From Streptomyces sp. RFCAC02 (lineage in GTDB: Bacteria > Actinomycetota > Actinomycetes > Streptomycetales > Streptomycetaceae), in the NCBI RefSeq assembly GCF_004193175.1, contig NZ_SAUH01000001.1, forward strand, positions 5,613,501-5,677,500: a stretch of DNA of 64,000 nucleotides, read 5' to 3'. Below are positions 43,523-52,430 of this stretch, one piece after another. Within the stretch, counting starts at the first letter, position 1; each line of letters opens with the position of its first letter. The notes below the pieces were generated by a model. The model was not told where the DNA came from. It did no database searches and saw only the letters and a list, made by a program, of their open reading frames with translations. Both the position numbers and the translations under genes were made by a program.

Positions 43523-46500
43523 CTAGATGTTGAGGATGCTGATGGAGTTGGCGGGGTTCGTGCCGTTGTAGGGAGTGAACTGGAAGCCGTTCGTCCCGAA
43601 CGCCTCGATGGTGATACCCACAGGTACCACGTCGGTGCCGTTCCGGTAGATCGGCGTGACCGTGTAAGTGATGTCCTCACCGGCCCGCACGGCGGCCGCC
43701 ACCTGGTTCTCGATGTGCCGCATCACGGGGGAGTTGGCGAAGGACCGGAAGGTCACGAAGTTCTCCCGCATCCGGTTCGAGCCGCCCAGTTGCGCTCCGA
43801 GCAGGTGTGTCCGGTTGTTCCCCGAGCGCCAGGTGAATCCGGCGGGCATCCCCTGCGGGCGGGTGCGTCCGCCGAGCATGTCGCTCTGGATGTACGCCCG
43901 GACGCCGGTCGCCCGGCCCCCCGGTCCCGTCGGGCCGTACTGAACCCGGCCGCCCCAGGTCGGGTCGGCCGGCTCGTACGCCGAGAGCCCTTCGGGGTCC
44001 ACCCAGACGTGGGGGTTCCGCACATAGCCGACCGGGTTCAGGCCGCCGCCGAGCCCGAGCGGATCGAGGCTGACGTAGCGGGCCGCCCGGGGGTCGTAGT
44101 AGCGGTGGTGGTTGTAGTGGAGTCCCGTCTCCGGGTCGAAGTACTGACCGGCGAAGCGCAACGGCGTGGACACGGCGGGATCCGGCCCGCGTCCGGTGAC
44201 ACCCCACAGCGTGGCCCGGGAGTGCCACACGACGTCGCCCGACGCGTCGAGGAGTTCGGCGGGCGTGCCGGCGATGTCGGTGACGATCGCGAAGAACCGG
44301 GTGTCGATCTCCTCCTGCGTCGCCGGGTCCGTCCGCCGCTCGGTCTGGGACAGCGGGCGCAGCCCGTTGTACTCCCAGGTGAGCGTCGTGCGGTGGGACG
44401 TGCCGCCGTCGCCCGCGACGTGCTCGGTCTCGGTGATGAGCTGGCCGTCCCAGGTGAAGCGGGTCTCCTCGGCCACAGTGACGCCATCGGCCGCCATCCG
44501 CAGTTTGGCGACACGGCGACCGAACGGGTCGTACCGGTAGCGCCACAGCGTGCCGTCCGGCGTGGTGACGGCGGTCAGCCGGTCCTCCGCGTCCCAGGTG
44601 CAGCGCCAGACGTCGGGCTTGCGGGACAGGCGGGTCCGGCGGCGCTCCACGACGCGGCCGGCGGCGTCGTACCGGTATCGGACGTCACCGGCCCGCGTCA
44701 GCCGCATTCCCGCGTGCTCCCACTCCCCCCTGGCCTCGCCGCCCGGGAGGGAGTCCGGCCAGGTCGCGCGGGTGAGCGTGCCCGTGGCGTCGTACGCGTA
44801 CCGCTCGGTCCCCTCGGGCCGGGTGACGCCCAGGATCTGCCCCATGGAATCGAGTTCGAAGCGGCTGGGGCCGCGCAGCGGATCGTCCGAGCCCAGGAGG
44901 TACCCGTCCACGCTGTGCCGGTAGGAGCGGCGGTAACCCGGCCCCTGCCCGGTGCTGACCGTCTGGCCGGTCAACTGGTCGGCCGCGTCCCACTCCTGGT
45001 GGAGGGCGAACACGCCGTCGAGCCGCCGGCCGGTCTCCCGGCCCGCGGCGTCGAGGCCCAGGCGGAACGGGCGGTCCGGCCGGCCGATGGTGACAAGGCG
45101 GCCCGCCGCGTCGAAGCCGAAGCCCGTGCGCACACCCGAGGGCGTGACGCGCTCCAGGGGCTGACCGCTCCGGTCGTAGCGGTAGGTGAGGGTGTGCCCG
45201 TCGACGGTCTCGGCGAGGATCCTGCCGAGCGCGTCCCGTTCCCACTCGATGGAGCAGTCGGGGCCGGTCGCGCGGATCAGCACGCCGTTGCGGTCGCGTT
45301 CGAAGGTGGTCACGGCGCCGTCGACGGACTTGGCGACCGGGTCGCCGAGCATGTCGTAGGTGTAGGTGACCGTCTGCCCGAGGGGGTTGGTGCGGGCCGC
45401 CACGCGCCCGGCCGCGTCCAGCAGGTAGGAGAACCGGTTCCCGTCGAAGTCGGTCTCGCCCACCAGGCGTCCGGCGTCGTCGTAGGTGTACCGCCATACC
45501 CGGCCGAGCGGGTCGCCGACCTCCGTCAGCCGCAGCGACGCGTCGTACGAGAACGTGTGTCGCGCGCCGTCCGGATCGGTGCGGGCGGCCAGGAGATCGA
45601 AGTGGGTGTACTCGAACGTGGTCACGCCCCCGCCGGGCGCCGTGTGGGAGAGACGGTTGCCCTCGCCGTCGTAGGTCCACCGCTGGCGGCTGCCGTCCGG
45701 TTCGACGCGCTCGGCCAGCCGTCCCTCGGCGGTCCAGACGCTCCGGGTGACGCGCCCCAGCGGATCGCACTCGGTCACCGGACGGCCCAGCCGGTCGAGG
45801 ACACGGGTCGACCGGTTGCCGAGCGGGTCGGTGATCTCGACGGGCAACCCGGCCGGGTCGCAGCGCAGCCGTGTCACAGCTCCCAGCGCGTCCGTGACCT
45901 CGGTCGGACCGCCGTGCTCGTCGTAGGCGAACCGTGTGACGGCCCCGGCCGGGTCGATCTCGGCGATGCGGTTGCCGCGGGAGTCGTAGCGGTACTCCCA
46001 GGACGTCCCGTCCGGCAGGGTGAGCGACACCGGACCGCCCCCGCCCCGGTAGGCGAACCTGATCTCCGCTCCGTCGGGGCGGGTGACCGTGAGCGGGCGG
46101 CCGAGGGCGTCGACCCGGTAGCGGGTGGTGTGCCCGAGCTGATCGGTGTGCGCGACGAGATGGTGGCGGCTGTCGTAGGCGTTGCGCACCGTGTTGCCGA
46201 GGGGATCGGTCTCGGTGACGACATTCGCCGCCGCGTCCACGGAGAGCCGCGACACGGCCCCTGCGGCGGTGGTGACGGTCGTGACGCGCAGGTCCGGATC
46301 GTCGGGGTCGGTGCCGTCGTAGGACAGCCGGAGCGTGATGTGCCCGGCATCACCGCCCTCGGCGACACAGCGGTCCAGCTCGTCGTAGCGGTAGGTGTAG
46401 CGGCTGTCGTTGCTGTCCGTCCAGGAGGTGATCCGCAGGCGGTCGTCGCAGGTGAAGCGCAGGGCGCCGCCGTCCGCGTCGACCACCTCGACCAGATTGC

Positions 46501-48142
46501 CGGCCCCGTCGTAGTCGTACCGGCGCAGCACGGTGTCCTTCTCCCGCGCTCCGTCTCCGGCGAGGACGAGGCGGGTGACGCGCCCGGCCTCGGTGGTCAG
46601 CCGGAGGTGGTGGCCGCCGGAGTGACGGATGTCGGTCGGCGTGCCGTCGGCGTCGTAGTGGAAGGTGATGCGGTTGTCGTTGCGGTCGTGCAGCGCGGTC
46701 AGCAGAGCGAACCCGGCGGCGTCCGGGCTGGTGAACCGCCGGGTGTGGCCGATGACGGGGTCGGTGAGCACGTACCCGTCGGCGGTGCGGACGAGCGGCC
46801 GGCGCGGACCGGCGAGCGGCAGCACCGGCTGTCCTTCCGGACCGTGCGGGTACGCCAGCAGCATGCCGTCGTCCGAGACGAGGACGACGCCCTCGTCGTC
46901 CACTTCGAGCCGCTGGTCGATGGTGGACGACCAGCGGGGGCCGAACCAGCGGCCCGTCGTGTAGCCGGAGTCCGCGCGCCGGGTGAAGGCGAGCGGCAGG
47001 ACGCCGGGCAGGACGACGTCGGTCTGCGGCAGGTACATCCGGCCGGTGGCGAGGTCGATGGGGTCCGTGCCCCGGTTGCGGATGAGATTGCGCATGCGGC
47101 TGTAGACGCCCTGGGCGGCGTCGTTCAGCGTCCCGCGGGCACTGCGGGCCAGCCCGCGCAACCCTTGCGCCATGCCACGGAGGCCCATCGTGCCGAGGCT
47201 TCGGAGACCTTTGGCGAGGCCGCCGAGGGTGGTGAGGCCCTTCATCCCCGGAATGCAGTCGAGTGCGGCGAACGCGACGTCCCACAGGGATGCCTCGCCG
47301 TTGGCGTATTTGATGAGGGTGTCGGCGAGGACGACGAGGGCTGCGGCGAGGACGACCCAGGCCAACGGCCCGCCGATGATCATGACGACGATGCCGAGGA
47401 CCGCGACGATCGCTTTGCAGACGTCGACGATGGTGTCCCAGTTCTCGGTCACCCAGTGGATGGCGTCTTCCCACCACTTGCGGTTCTGGATACCGGCGTC
47501 GGACGCCTCGTCGATGTCACGTGCGGCCTCGCGGGCGGCGTCCTCCCGCATCTCCCGCGCCTGCTCGGCCAACTGGCGGGCGGCGTCGAGACGGCCCTGC
47601 GCGTCGTCCACCCGCCCCTGCGCCGACTCCTGCGCCTGCTGCGCCGCCTGCCGATCACGCGTCGCTGCACGCACCTCCGAGTCGTCCGGCGGCTGTGCAC
47701 CCTCGCCCTCGCGCTCCAGACGGTCGGCCTCGTCCCCGGCGCGCGACACCCAATCCTGTGCGTCACCCAGGGCGTTCTGCGCGGCCGTGAGATCCGCCTG
47801 CGCGGCGATGGCACGTTCCAGCGCGCGGTCCGCGTCCCCCTGCGCGGTCTCCAGCTTCGGCCAGTACGTCTGCAACGCCTGCGCGCATAAGTCGTAGCTG
47901 TTCTGGAGTTTGGTCAGATTTTCGGGGACGCCGTCGAACTCGTCCCGGAAGGCGTCCGCCGATAATCCCGACCAGTCCTGGACGGCGCTGTCCCCGGCAA
48001 GCCCCCGGATCTTCCCCAGCGCCTCACCGACATCATCGGCGAACGTCTGCAACTCGTCCGCCAACGTGCGGACCTCGTCCGGATTCCCCGGAGTCGGATC
48101 CGACTCCATCCCCACCGGCGACCAATCAGACGCACGAGCCAT
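43523..48142 (-). CDS. RHS-repeat polymorphic toxin with a nuclease-like C-terminal domain
   Basis: This 1539-residue protein is probably exported. The N-terminal 200 residues form a coiled, WXG100-like helical domain (VQDWSGLSADAFRDEF near residue 58, then a long Ala/Gln/Arg coiled coil). A hydrophobic pair of helices follows at about residues 235-285. Next comes a DUF6531-like strand (DPIDLATGRMYLPQTDVVLP) and many YD/RHS repeats (YDGAGNLVEVVDADGG, YDSRGNRIAEID, and others). The RHS core end is LHYNHHRYYDPRAARYVSLD and ends GYVRNPHVWVDPEGL near residue 1385. The tip of about 150 residues has RTHLLGAQLGGSNRMRENFV and DITYTVTPIYRNGTDVVPVG, like DNA/RNA non-specific nucleases. Two TTA codons lie near the N-terminus. 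Confidence 0.9.
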   Translation of the reverse strand: MARASDWSPVGMESDPTPGNPDEVRTLADELQTFADDVGEALGKIRGLAGDSAVQDWSGLSADAFRDEFDGVPENLTKLQNSYDLCAQALQTYWPKLETAQGDADRALERAIAAQADLTAAQNALGDAQDWVSRAGDEADRLEREGEGAQPPDDSEVRAATRDRQAAQQAQESAQGRVDDAQGRLDAARQLAEQAREMREDAAREAARDIDEASDAGIQNRKWWEDAIHWVTENWDTIVDVCKAIVAVLGIVVMIIGGPLAWVVLAAALVVLADTLIKYANGEASLWDVAFAALDCIPGMKGLTTLGGLAKGLRSLGTMGLRGMAQGLRGLARSARGTLNDAAQGVYSRMRNLIRNRGTDPIDLATGRMYLPQTDVVLPGVLPLAFTRRADSGYTTGRWFGPRWSSTIDQRLEVDDEGVVLVSDDGMLLAYPHGPEGQPVLPLAGPRRPLVRTADGYVLTDPVIGHTRRFTSPDAAGFALLTALHDRNDNRITFHYDADGTPTDIRHSGGHHLRLTTEAGRVTRLVLAGDGAREKDTVLRRYDYDGAGNLVEVVDADGGALRFTCDDRLRITSWTDSNDSRYTYRYDELDRCVAEGGDAGHITLRLSYDGTDPDDPDLRVTTVTTAAGAVSRLSVDAAANVVTETDPLGNTVRNAYDSRHHLVAHTDQLGHTTRYRVDALGRPLTVTRPDGAEIRFAYRGGGGPVSLTLPDGTSWEYRYDSRGNRIAEIDPAGAVTRFAYDEHGGPTEVTDALGAVTRLRCDPAGLPVEITDPLGNRSTRVLDRLGRPVTECDPLGRVTRSVWTAEGRLAERVEPDGSRQRWTYDGEGNRLSHTAPGGGVTTFEYTHFDLLAARTDPDGARHTFSYDASLRLTEVGDPLGRVWRYTYDDAGRLVGETDFDGNRFSYLLDAAGRVAARTNPLGQTVTYTYDMLGDPVAKSVDGAVTTFERDRNGVLIRATGPDCSIEWERDALGRILAETVDGHTLTYRYDRSGQPLERVTPSGVRTGFGFDAAGRLVTIGRPDRPFRLGLDAAGRETGRRLDGVFALHQEWDAADQLTGQTVSTGQGPGYRRSYRHSVDGYLLGSDDPLRGPSRFELDSMGQILGVTRPEGTERYAYDATGTLTRATWPDSLPGGEARGEWEHAGMRLTRAGDVRYRYDAAGRVVERRRTRLSRKPDVWRCTWDAEDRLTAVTTPDGTLWRYRYDPFGRRVAKLRMAADGVTVAEETRFTWDGQLITETEHVAGDGGTSHRTTLTWEYNGLRPLSQTERRTDPATQEEIDTRFFAIVTDIAGTPAELLDASGDVVWHSRATLWGVTGRGPDPAVSTPLRFAGQYFDPETGLHYNHHRYYDPRAARYVSLDPLGLGGGLNPVGYVRNPHVWVDPEGLSAYEPADPTWGGRVQYGPTGPGGRATGVRAYIQSDMLGGRTRPQGMPAGFTWRSGNNRTHLLGAQLGGSNRMRENFVTFRSFANSPVMRHIENQVAAAVRAGEDITYTVTPIYRNGTDVVPVGITIEAFGTNGFQFTPYNGTNPANSISILNI

Positions 48143-48290
48143 CGCCAACACCCCCCGTGTTGTGACGATCTTCAAGTGATCAACCGTCAATCGACGGTAG
48201 CCGTGGGGGCGGACCGTAGGCAATCGTGCGTGTGTAGCGAAATCGTCCGCGCCGTGTCACCGGAACATGACCCGGCGACAGCAGGACGGG

Positions 48291-49520
48291 TCAGTTGCCG
48301 AGGGCCAGGTCGTACGCGATCTGCGGTGAGAACGTCCCCGCGTCGGCGGCGCAGCCGTCCGCCTCGCCGGGCGGTTTCACCCACAGGTAGGCGCCGATGT
48401 CCGGGTCGCCGGTGTCGGTCGTGGGCGCGTGCCCGACGCGGCGCCCCGGCGGGTCGCACCACTCTTCGCCCACCGGGCCGTTGCCGTTGCGGCTGGTGTC
48501 GATGACGGCGTGCAGACCGCCGCCGAGCGCGTCGAGGACGGCCTTGGCGTACGCCGTCTCCTGGTCGGTGGCGCGGAAGTTCGCCACGTTGGTGAAGATG
48601 CCGTCGGCGCCGTCCAGCGCGCCGGCGGCCTCCAGACGGTCGGCCATCTCGGCCGGGTCGTGCCACTGGGAGTGACCCGCGTCGAGGTACACGCGGGCCT
48701 GCGGAGCGGCGTCGTGCAGGGTGTCGACGGCCCGCGCCAGGGAGGCTCGGCGCGCGTCGCGGTCGACGCCTGACAGGCAGTCGTCGAGGGCGAGCGAGTC
48801 CGGTTCGAGGATGACGATGGCGGGACCGGCGCCGATACCGGCGGCGAAACGATCCATCCACGCGTCGTAGGCGTCGGTGCCCGGCGCGCCGCCGGACGAG
48901 GCGCCGCCGCAGTCGCGGTTCGGCAGCATGTAGCTGACCAGGACGGGCACCGTGCCGGACGCCTCGGCGGCCGAGGTGATGGCGCGCACGTCGCCGGTGA
49001 TGGACGACGGGTCGTACTGGGTGAACCACACGCCCTGCGGACGGTTCGCGATGCTGTCGGCGATCACGTCGCGGCGGCCGTCGTCCGGGTGGTCGTCGAG
49101 CCACCGGCGCACCTGTGCGTCGGGGTTCACGAACAGCGCGGCCCGCACCGGGGCGGCGGCACCGTCCCCGCCGCCCGCGCCCTCGTCCTGCGCGCCGGCC
49201 GCATCGCCGTCGCCGCCCGCGTCGTCCCGGTCCCCGCCCGCCGTCTCCTCCTCCGTCGTGGGGGAGGCGGGCACGAGCGCGGCCTCCGGGGACGGCGCGA
49301 GGAGCGACGCCTGGGCCGACGGCGCGGTCAGGGCCTCCTCCGCCTCGGCGGCGGACGGCGCCCCGGCGGCGGCCCCCGGCCGGTCGTCGCCGCCGGACCG
49401 GGTGACGAGCACCGCCGTCACACCGCCAGCCGCCAGCAGGCCGGCCAGACCGGCCGCGGCCAGCGCCTTCCCCCGGGGCGTCCGGGGCACGCGGAAATCG
49501 GGAGCTCTCCGGGACAGCAC
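48291..49520 (-). CDS. Glycoside hydrolase family 6 (cellulase-like), membrane-anchored or secreted
   Basis: This 409-residue endo-type glucanase has an Arg-rich start, one hydrophobic helix (AAAGLAGLLAAGGVTAVLV, residues about 20-40) and a long Ala/Glu/Gly linker of about 75 residues. The GH6 catalytic domain shows FVNPDAQVRRWLDDHP, PVLVSYMLPNRDCGG, IVILEPDSLALDDCL with the catalytic Asp region, YLDAGHSQWHDPAEMADRL and NGNGPVGEEWCDPPGRRVG. GTG 49520 is chosen because GAGAGGA stands 9 nt upstream. It is divergent from a GH15 gene, hinting at polysaccharide processing. Confidence 0.93.
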   Translation of the reverse strand: MLSRRAPDFRVPRTPRGKALAAAGLAGLLAAGGVTAVLVTRSGGDDRPGAAAGAPSAAEAEEALTAPSAQASLLAPSPEAALVPASPTTEEETAGGDRDDAGGDGDAAGAQDEGAGGGDGAAAPVRAALFVNPDAQVRRWLDDHPDDGRRDVIADSIANRPQGVWFTQYDPSSITGDVRAITSAAEASGTVPVLVSYMLPNRDCGGASSGGAPGTDAYDAWMDRFAAGIGAGPAIVILEPDSLALDDCLSGVDRDARRASLARAVDTLHDAAPQARVYLDAGHSQWHDPAEMADRLEAAGALDGADGIFTNVANFRATDQETAYAKAVLDALGGGLHAVIDTSRNGNGPVGEEWCDPPGRRVGHAPTTDTGDPDIGAYLWVKPPGEADGCAADAGTFSPQIAYDLALGN

Positions 49521-49765
49521 GGCGGCATTCCTCTCGCCCGGCCCGCACGCGCGTACGAGCCCCCTGCGGAACGTGGCGCCGATCATTCCGCGCGCCCACC
49601 CGGCCGTCAATCCCGGCCCGGCCGCCGCCGAGGCGGTGCGCGTACCGGTGGGAAAGGCGCGCCCGTCGGGCGGGGCGAGGCCGCCACCGGCCGCCGAGGC
49701 ACTACGTTGACCCCCGTCCTCGTCCCCGGTACGCCGCTGCTCCCCACCCTCCCGGAGGCTCCCCC

Positions 49766-50863
49766 TTGTCCGCTCCCGACCACGCGCGTCTCCTCCGCCG
49801 CAGCCTCGCCGTCATCACCGGCCACCAGGACACGGGCGGCGCCTACCCGGCGTGCCCCGCGTACCCGGTGTACCGCTACGCGTGGTTCCGCGACGGCTCC
49901 TTCATCGCCGACGCCGCGTCCCGTGCGGGCGCCGCGGACTCCGCGACCGCGTTCCACGACTGGTGTGCGCGGGTCGTCACCGACCGGGCCGACCGGATCG
50001 GCCGCGTCACCGCGGCGCTCGGGCGCGGTGAGATGCCGGACGAGGCCGAGTTCCTGCCGACGCGCTACGAACTGGACGGGGGAGACACCGGCGACTCCGG
50101 CTGGGCCGACTTCCAGACCGACGGCTACGGCACCTGGCTGTGGGCACTGTCGGGCCACCTCGGCCGGCACCGCGTCGACCCCGCGCCGTACCGCGAGGCC
50201 GCCGCCCTGGTCGTGGACTACATCGCCGCCACGTGGAACATCCCCTGCTACGACTGGTGGGAGGAGACGCAGGAGGAGCGCCACGGCGCGACGCTCGGCG
50301 CCCTGTACGGCGGTATGGCGGCCGCGGCCCGCGCCGGACTCGCCGACCCGGCCACCGCCGCGCGCGTCACCGGCGGCATCGAACGTCTCGTCGCCGAGCG
50401 CGGCATCCCGGGCGGGCACCTCACGCGCTCCCTCGGCAGCGGCGCCGTGGACGCGAGCCTCCTCGCCTGCATGGCGCCGTTCTCGTTCGTCGATCCGACG
50501 GACCCGGTCGGCGCCGCCACGCTCGCGGCGGTCGAACGCGACCTGGTGGAGCCGGAGGGCGGCGTCCACCGGCACCTGGCGGACGTGTTCTACGGCGGCG
50601 GGCAGTGGCCCGTCCTCGCCGGGTTCCTCGGTTCGGTCCACGTCCGCGCGGGACGGACGGCGGACGCGCGCCGCGAACTCGACTGGATCGCCGCACAGGC
50701 CGACGACGACGGCCTCCTGCCCGAACAGGCCCCCGGCGTACGGCTCCTGCACCCCGAGCACCTGGAGCATTGGGAGACGAAGTGGGGGCCGGTGGCGAAA
50801 CCCCTGCTGTGGTCCCACGCGATGTACCTGACCCTCGCCGACGATCTGGGCATACTCCCGTGA
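49766..50863 (+). CDS. Glycoside hydrolase family 15 (glucoamylase-like)
   Basis: This 365-residue (alpha/alpha)6-barrel enzyme has YRYAWFRDGSFIADAASRAG near the N-terminus, DFQTDGYGTWLWALSGHLGR in the middle and YDWWEETQEERHGATLGALY with the acid residues of GH15. The C-terminal LLPEQAPGVRLLHPEHLEHW is also family-like. It is shorter than fungal glucoamylases and has no signal peptide, so it is likely cytoplasmic. The TTG start follows GGAGG by 7 nt. Its last 38 nt are duplicated at 52347-52384. Confidence 0.88.
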   Translation: MSAPDHARLLRRSLAVITGHQDTGGAYPACPAYPVYRYAWFRDGSFIADAASRAGAADSATAFHDWCARVVTDRADRIGRVTAALGRGEMPDEAEFLPTRYELDGGDTGDSGWADFQTDGYGTWLWALSGHLGRHRVDPAPYREAAALVVDYIAATWNIPCYDWWEETQEERHGATLGALYGGMAAAARAGLADPATAARVTGGIERLVAERGIPGGHLTRSLGSGAVDASLLACMAPFSFVDPTDPVGAATLAAVERDLVEPEGGVHRHLADVFYGGGQWPVLAGFLGSVHVRAGRTADARRELDWIAAQADDDGLLPEQAPGVRLLHPEHLEHWETKWGPVAKPLLWSHAMYLTLADDLGILP

Positions 50864-50864
50864 C
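50827..50864 (+). repeat. Direct repeat copy 1 (3' end of the GH15 gene)
   Basis: These 38 nt are identical to 52347-52384 except at one position (A at 50852 versus G at 52372). The two copies bracket the AKR-HxlR gene pair and are exactly 1520 nt apart. Confidence 0.9.
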
Positions 50865-50903
50865 GAACCCGCGCTGTCCGGGAGCCTTCCGGTTCCGGCC
50901 CGT

Positions 50904-51776
50904 TCAGCGGCCGATGCCGTCCAGTTCGGTCAGATCCTCGTCCGAGAGGGGGAGCCCCGCGCCGGCGATGTTCTCGCGCAGGTGCGCCGTCGATGACGTG
51001 CCCGGGATGAGCAGGATGTTCGGTGACCGCTGCAACAGCCAGGCCAGTGCGACGGACATCGGCGTCGCTCCCGAGCGAGCGGCGACCGCCGTGAGCGCCG
51101 AGGACTGAAGCGGGGTGAAGCCGCCGAGGGGGAAGAAGGGCACGTACGCGATCCCGTCGCCGGCGAGCCGGTCGATGAGTTCGTCGTCATGGCGGTGGGC
51201 GAGGTTGTACATGTTCTGCACGCACACGACCGGTGCGATGCTCCGCGCCTCGGCGACCTGATCCTCAGTGGCGTTGCTGACTCCGAGGTGGCGGATCAGG
51301 CCCTGCCGCCGCAGTTCGGCGAGCGTGCCGAACGCCTCGGCGAGCGAGTCGGGCCGGCGGCCCTCGGCGTCGCCGAGCCGGAGGTTGACCAGGTCGAGAG
51401 CGTCGAGCCGCAACGATGTGAGGTTGTCGTGGACCTGGCGCCGCAGATCCTCGGGCCGCCGGGCCGGTGGCCAGCCGCCCTGTGCGTCGCGGACCGCGCC
51501 CACCTTGGTGACGATGCGCAGCGACTCGGGATACGGGTGCAGAGCCTCGCGGATCAACTCGTTGGTGATGCGCGGCCCGTAGGCGTCACTGGTGTCGATG
51601 TGGGTGATACCGAGGCCGACGGCCTCACGCAGCACGGCCAGGGCGCCCTTGCGATCGGCGGGCGGCCCCATGACCCACGGGCCGGCCAGTTGCATGGCGC
51701 CGTAGCCGAACCGGGTGACGGTCATGTCCCCCAGAGCCCAGGTGCCGCCCGGAAGGGAGTGGGAAGGTGTGCTCAT
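50904..51776 (-). CDS. Aldo/keto reductase
   Basis: This 290-residue NADPH-dependent reductase has TRFGYGAMQLAGPWVMGPP, the catalytic segment THIDTSDAYGPRITNELIRE, LRIVTKVGAVRD, LVNLRLGDAEGR and the cofactor end NILLIPGTSSTAHLRENI. It is divergent from an HxlR-type regulator, a common arrangement in which the regulator controls the reductase in response to an electrophile or quinone stress. The pair lies between two copies of a 38-nt repeat, which suggests it was inserted as a unit. Confidence 0.93.
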   Translation of the reverse strand: MSTPSHSLPGGTWALGDMTVTRFGYGAMQLAGPWVMGPPADRKGALAVLREAVGLGITHIDTSDAYGPRITNELIREALHPYPESLRIVTKVGAVRDAQGGWPPARRPEDLRRQVHDNLTSLRLDALDLVNLRLGDAEGRRPDSLAEAFGTLAELRRQGLIRHLGVSNATEDQVAEARSIAPVVCVQNMYNLAHRHDDELIDRLAGDGIAYVPFFPLGGFTPLQSSALTAVAARSGATPMSVALAWLLQRSPNILLIPGTSSTAHLRENIAGAGLPLSDEDLTELDGIGR

Positions 51777-51840
51777 CGTGTTGCCTTTCGTCGTGCACGG
51801 GGTGGCGCCTGCCGCCTTTGTGCATCAGCATGGGAGAGCA

Positions 51841-51873
51841 ACTTCCTGTCGGGAAGTAGGCACTCAGGAGTGC
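51841..51873. promoter_or_regulatory. HxlR operator candidates (two dyads)
   Basis: Two adjacent dyads lie between the divergent AKR and HxlR genes: ACTTCC-N5-GGAAGT (51841-51857) and GCACT-CAGG-AGTGC (51860-51873). The second fits the short palindromes bound by HxlR/YodB-type regulators. Confidence 0.45.
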
Positions 51874-51904
51874 GTAACCCACCCATCGGTGAGAGGTGTG
51901 ATCG

Positions 51905-52351
51905 GTGACGACGTCCACGGCGGCCCAGAAGAGGGCTCGGGCGAAAGCGGAGTACAACGCGTTCCTGGCGGGGTGCCCCAGCCGGCAGTTGCTCGACCGG
52001 ATCTCCGACAAGTGGGTCGTCCTGATCCTGTGTGCGCTGGGCGGCGACAACCGCCCCGGCCGGTCCGGCGCAGCCCACGACGATGCGCCGAAGGCGATGC
52101 GCTACTCCGAGATCTCCCGGCTCCTGGCCGGGGTCAGCCAGAAGATGCTGACCCAGACGCTGCGGTCGCTGGAGCGCGATGGTCTGCTCACCCGTACGGT
52201 GACACCGACTGTTCCCGTCACCGTCTCCTACGAGCTGACCGATCTCGGTCTCTCGCTGCACCACATGACGCGCGGACTCAGGGAATGGGCGCAGACGCAC
52301 ATGGCCGAGGTTCTCGAGAACCGTGAGAACCACGACGCCCGCACCTCCTGA
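51905..52351 (+). CDS. HxlR family transcriptional regulator
   Basis: This 148-residue winged-helix regulator has the HxlR pattern: GCPSRQLLDRISDKWVVLIL near the N-terminus, RYSEISRLLAGVSQKMLTQT as the recognition helix, and SLERDGLLTRTVTPTVPVTV as the wing. The single Cys in AGCPSRQ (residue 24) is at the position often used for redox or electrophile sensing in this family. The GTG start follows AGAGG by about 8 nt. Its stop codon lies inside the second copy of the 38-nt repeat. Confidence 0.92.
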   Translation: MTTSTAAQKRARAKAEYNAFLAGCPSRQLLDRISDKWVVLILCALGGDNRPGRSGAAHDDAPKAMRYSEISRLLAGVSQKMLTQTLRSLERDGLLTRTVTPTVPVTVSYELTDLGLSLHHMTRGLREWAQTHMAEVLENRENHDARTS

Positions 52352-52384
52352 CCCTCGCCGACGATCTGGGCGTACTCCCGTGAC
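52347..52384 (+). repeat. Direct repeat copy 2 (right border of the AKR-HxlR cassette)
   Basis: This segment repeats the last 38 nt of the GH15 gene (50827-50864) with one mismatch and contains the HxlR stop codon near its left end. A strong terminator hairpin follows directly, as expected for the original GH15 gene end. Confidence 0.9.
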
Positions 52385-52387
52385 CCG

Positions 52388-52427
52388 CTGCCGCCCGGAC
52401 CGGGACCTGTCCGGTCCGGGGCGGCAG
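52388..52427. terminator. Strong hairpin terminator
   Basis: A 16-bp stem with one bulged G (52388-52403 with 52411-52427, 7-nt loop) lies between the convergent HxlR gene and the small minus-strand operon. It may originally have served the GH15 gene. Confidence 0.75.
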
Positions 52428-52430
52428 TAC

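Noticed and set aside
43715..47890. 1391-residue plus-strand open frame opposite the RHS gene
   Set aside because: It mirrors the RHS coding strand; the minus strand has clear YD repeats and a core.
42951..48142. Type VI or type VII secretion cluster around the RHS toxin
   Set aside because: No EccC-like ATPase, VgrG or sheath gene is in the window; the toxin and immunity genes stand alone.
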